From contig CM032125.1 in the NCBI GenBank assembly GCA_018894105.1, positions 27,079,032 through 27,143,031 on the forward strand: a DNA stretch of 64,000 nucleotides, written 5' to 3'. Origin of the DNA: Jacaranda mimosifolia. Its lineage: Eukaryota; Streptophyta; Magnoliopsida; Lamiales; Bignoniaceae. Below the pieces are notes generated by a model. It ran no database searches and was not told the DNA's origin. It saw only the letters and a program-made list of their open reading frames with translations. Below are positions 60,724-64,000 of this stretch, in pieces (the stretch's first letter is position 1; the number at the start of each line of letters is the position of its first letter). A program made the position numbers and the translations under genes.

Positions 60724-62888
60724 ATGGCTACCCCAGCTGCAGCAGGATCGGGTCTCTTCAAGTTTCTCCGCCCCAGTGCGCGCCCTCAGTCCACTGACGT
60801 ACAGGCCGCCGTCCTCTGGGGCGTCGCCGCCGGCACCACCGCCCTCTGGCTTATCCAGGTCAGCCAATAATTCCCCTTTATGTTTCGAATCTCGATCTAT
60901 ACTTGGCGCCCTCCTTTGTTTGATTAACATTATATTATCTGTTTTATCTTGTTTTTGTATTTGTCATTTTCGATTTCCAATAGATCTCGCATCACACGTT
61001 ATATGAGTTCTTCTTTTGTGAGTGTGGGCGAAATTGACACTCTATTTAATATTCTCCGCCCCCGCCCCCGCCCCCCCCCCCACCCCCCCCCCCCCCCCCA
61101 AAAAAAAAAAAAAAAAAAAAACCATATTTTGCTCGACTTTATTATTTAGAGAAGTATTGGCGTGGGATTGGGATGTTTGAATTGTAATTAAGATACGATT
61201 ATCAGGTCCAAAATTTTAGGAGTTCTTAGCTAATGTTAATTGCAAATGTAAGATATAGAATAAAATCACGAGAAAGGTGGAAGTTTTTAACACTCATATT
61301 TGAGTATGGGAAAAGAAGGAAGAGAGAGTGTTATAAATAGACTGCATCTATGTAGACAATGTGGAATATAAATTTATAAAAGGTGCTAACGAAAAATTGT
61401 TATCTTATTTGACTATGGCTTTCATAAACTTAATTCAATTAGAAAGCAAAATAAAGTATGCAGTTTTCATTTGCATTTTTTTTACCCTGCACACACTTTC
61501 TTGGGAAATATTACTTTGAGCTCCAATTGTTGTAAACTTACAAGACGATCAAATGTATATATAACTCTTCTCCTATCTCCGAATCTTTCTAGTGGCATCT
61601 GCCAGTGGCCTGTAATTCCATCATTAACTCATAGCTGGTGGTAAAAATTGTGCTCGATTCTTCACTTGATCTATAAATTTGGCTTTTGAGATATGGTTTT
61701 CTGTTCTAGATTAGATCTGTATGTGTCAGCATTCCCATTGATATTAACTGAAGTGGAATATGCAGATTCATTCCAAAATGTTTTCCTAATCTGACCTAAA
61801 GCAAATTTTCGAGTTTTTAGTTTGAAGTTTTTGCTTTTTCTATATTAGTCATCTATGAAACTATTGAGTAGAGGTGTGAGAGATGTGGCACACTCCCACT
61901 TCGGCTGCTGAGGAGTCTAGTGTCAAGTAATGAAGTCGTTATTGGCTACTGCTGCTCCAATTGATTGATTGTTTTTATCAACATGAAATTTCCGATGCTA
62001 ATTTTGGATATTTCATGACGCTATTGATGAGGAACTTCATCTCCTCCCAGTTGGTCCTAATTCATCCCTGAGCATCACAAGACTCTGTCTTCTTGCGTTG
62101 ATTTCTTTGTCTTTACCAATTCCTTGATCCTTGCCTGCACGGGGGTAGAGATGTGTTGTGCCCTCACATTAGGGTCAATATATATATATATATATATATA
62201 TTTCCTAATGGAACCTGAAATCTCTAGCTTATAAATTTTAATGTAGGATATTGAAAATGTTTTAGCTAGATCTTTAGCTTTTTACTATTGTGACTGTGGC
62301 ATAAAATTTTATAGCAGGCAAGCAGGAATAAGATGCTTTCTTCTTTTAATAGATGTGATCTTTATTACAAAATTCTGGGTGGCCACTTTTCAAGAATGAG
62401 AATTTAGAATAACCAATTGTCATAAAGGATGCTGTGTTCTGTTTGATAGGTTATAGATATTGGTTAGAATTTATTTTTTTCTGCTGAGCTTCTTGCAAAC
62501 ATATTTTTAAGTTGGTTTGAAAGATTGCAGTTTGACATATGATTTATGAGTAAATTGCTTTAATTCATTTTGTTTGTCTATATAAGTTTGCTTGTGGAGT
62601 TCTGTTGTTATGTTTTAGGTGTTCAATCCACATACATTTCCTTTTGGACCTTTTCTGTCCAGTACAAAAGGATGAGTAAGCCATTTTGCTTCTTATTTTG
62701 GCATTTACAGTTGATGATCTTGTATGTGGAATATGGACTTGGAAAGTATATGATTTTCATTAAGTAATAAAGCATCTGTTAGTCTTGGTTTCTATGCAAT
62801 CTGATTTTCCTTGTTTTTTGAATATTGGCAGCCTTTTGATTGGTTGAAGAAGACATTTTTTGAGAAACCTGAGCCTGAACAGAATTGA
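60724..62888 (+). CDS. QCR10: Cytochrome b-c1 complex subunit 10 (QCR10), mitochondrial
   Basis: Two exons, 60724-60858 and 62832-62888, separated by a GT-AG intron of 1,973 bp, encode only 63 residues. The protein is a single-span inner-membrane subunit of respiratory complex III. After a short Ala/Gly/Pro-rich start comes TDVQAAVLWGVAAGTTALWL, the likely membrane helix at about residues 26-43, then QPFDWLKKTFFEKPEPEQ at the C-terminus. The order 'D(I/V)QAA..WG(I/V)AA...W.(I/V)QPF.W(I/L)KKTF' is characteristic of plant QCR10, and the length fits the family (about 57-63). The intron falls exactly between Gln45 and Pro46. The start is the first ATG after the telo-box. Confidence 0.85.
61055..61120 (+). 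repeat. C-rich tract followed by poly-A in the QCR10 intron
   Basis: CCCCCGCC repeats pass into seventeen C (61083-61099) and then twenty-one A (61100-61120). Tracts like this are prone to length errors in sequencing. Confidence 0.9.
62178..62200. repeat. (AT)n microsatellite in the QCR10 intron
   Basis: About eleven AT units. Apart from this and the C/A tract, the intron has no recognisable element or internal gene. Confidence 0.8.
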
Positions 62889-64000
62889 ATAGAGATGTGA
62901 AATCTTGCTGGTAATTTTTGGGTATGGATGTTGCTGATGTGCAAACTCTGAGCGGCATTAGCTGAATAATGATAACATTCTGTATTCATGCTTTTAGCAT
63001 ATAAAGCTGTATCCTAACTGTTTTTTGGGATTAGTTTTGAAAGAAGCTGGCTTTTTTATCTCTCTTTCCATCTCTCTCTGTGTGTTGTGTGTTCTTCCCT
63101 TCAGATTACTCACCCTCTTGGAACATTCATTATGCCCAATTGTTGAAATGTTGTTTTCTATGTGGTGATGATAGTTGAGTTATTGAAGCCTGATAATTGG
63201 ACAAGAATGGTGTTCAATTTCCAAAACATATTGAAATATAGTAATTGCTGTTCCTGAGGTAAATAAATAGAGAAGGGTTGATTATAACCTGTGGTTTTAT
63301 GTCTAGAGATTATTACGGAGGGAAGAAAGTAAACCAAAAAAATTGTACTTAAAAATCGTCAAAGTTGCATGTATTGGAGTTTTTCGATTTAAGTATGTCA
63401 GCAAAATTATGTTTTCTCAAGTTTTTGTGTGGGCAATAGAGAATTTTGCAATATGCGTTCAATAGAAGCTGGACTCTTCATTATTCGGCTGCAAGTTGTG
63501 ATGATAAATGTTTTGTGCAGTAGTTGTGGCGTCAAATCGGTTAGTGCGACTTTAAATCAGTTGGTAGAACAGTTATGCGGATAACGATGAGGAAACTATG
63601 GTAAGGGGACTCTTATCATCAAGAATTTTGTAAAGCACGCCGCTGCTAATCGAAATATGCAGTCAAGTATTATTCTCTATCAACCATGTGATTAAACTAT
63701 GTTAAGTTCTATTTTTAGTAAATATAAATACATTATGACATCAGAATATTAGGCAACAATTAATCAACAATCATTTATTAGTAATTAATTCCTTATATAA
63801 AATTATTACTCCTAATAATAAGGTGCTCTTTCTTTCAAAAGAAAAAAAAAAAATAGGATGAGTTACTCACTTTTTATTCGGTGGTTACAGATAATAGAAA
63901 ATTAAATAATCGGTATTTAAAAGATTCCTTCACTAAATTCAAAAAGATTTTGGATTAAGAAATCAAAAACTCTTTGATAATTGAGATTGAAAGCTCTTTT
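62889..64000. other. 3' flank of QCR10 and intergenic DNA
   Basis: It follows the TGA at 62886-62888. The first several hundred bases should hold the 3' untranslated region. The last 300 bases are AT-rich. No further gene is supported. Confidence 0.45.

Noticed and set aside
63520..63620. Possible tRNA-like segment with 'ggttagtgcgac' and 'cagttggtagaac' phrases
   Set aside because: No acceptor stem or T arm could be paired; the resemblance is limited to D-arm-like phrases.

Overview
The window is nuclear DNA of a flowering plant, almost certainly a eudicot. The evidence is spliced genes with GT-AG introns, plant-specific WRKY proteins, Ty1-copia and Tat-type Ty3-gypsy LTR retrotransposons, many MITEs and a very AT-rich background. 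I cannot name the species.

Four real protein genes are supported. In order they are a group III WRKY factor of the WRKY55 type (2564..6638, +), a group III WRKY factor of the WRKY70/54 type (20472..22958, -), a rhodanese-domain sulfurtransferase of the STR7 type (56753..59546, +) and the small mitochondrial complex III subunit QCR10 (60724..62888, +). From memory, Arabidopsis has the same four families side by side at At2g40740 to At2g40765, so this looks like an old gene block stretched to about 60 kb by transposon insertions.

Between WRKY55 and WRKY70 lie a CACTA-type element with a nested foldback element, a broken Ty1-copia element (LTRs at 9648 and 13044) carrying two later insertions, a solo LTR of the Tat type (14544..15436), and a four-copy tandem array with a period near 395 bp (17.7-19.3 kb). 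Between WRKY70 and STR7 lie a MITE-rich stretch (23.4-30 kb), an apparent composite hAT transposon (31037..36406) bounded by an 8-bp target duplication and holding microsatellites and a decayed tRNA-Val, a decayed minus-strand gypsy element (36814..40875), and a full-length but mutated Tat-lineage retrotransposon (43595..53836) with a CTAGG target duplication, two RNase H domains, a 66-bp tandem repeat block and a spliced antisense gene with its own TATA box.

The two WRKY genes are transcribed towards each other. WRKY70 has an inverted pair of TGACG motifs just upstream, and QCR10 has a site II motif plus a telo-box, as often seen for nuclear genes of mitochondrial complexes. No CRISPR arrays, rRNA genes or organellar DNA were seen. 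Exon boundaries were read by eye from reading frame and splice consensus; transposon boundaries without a stated target duplication are approximate.
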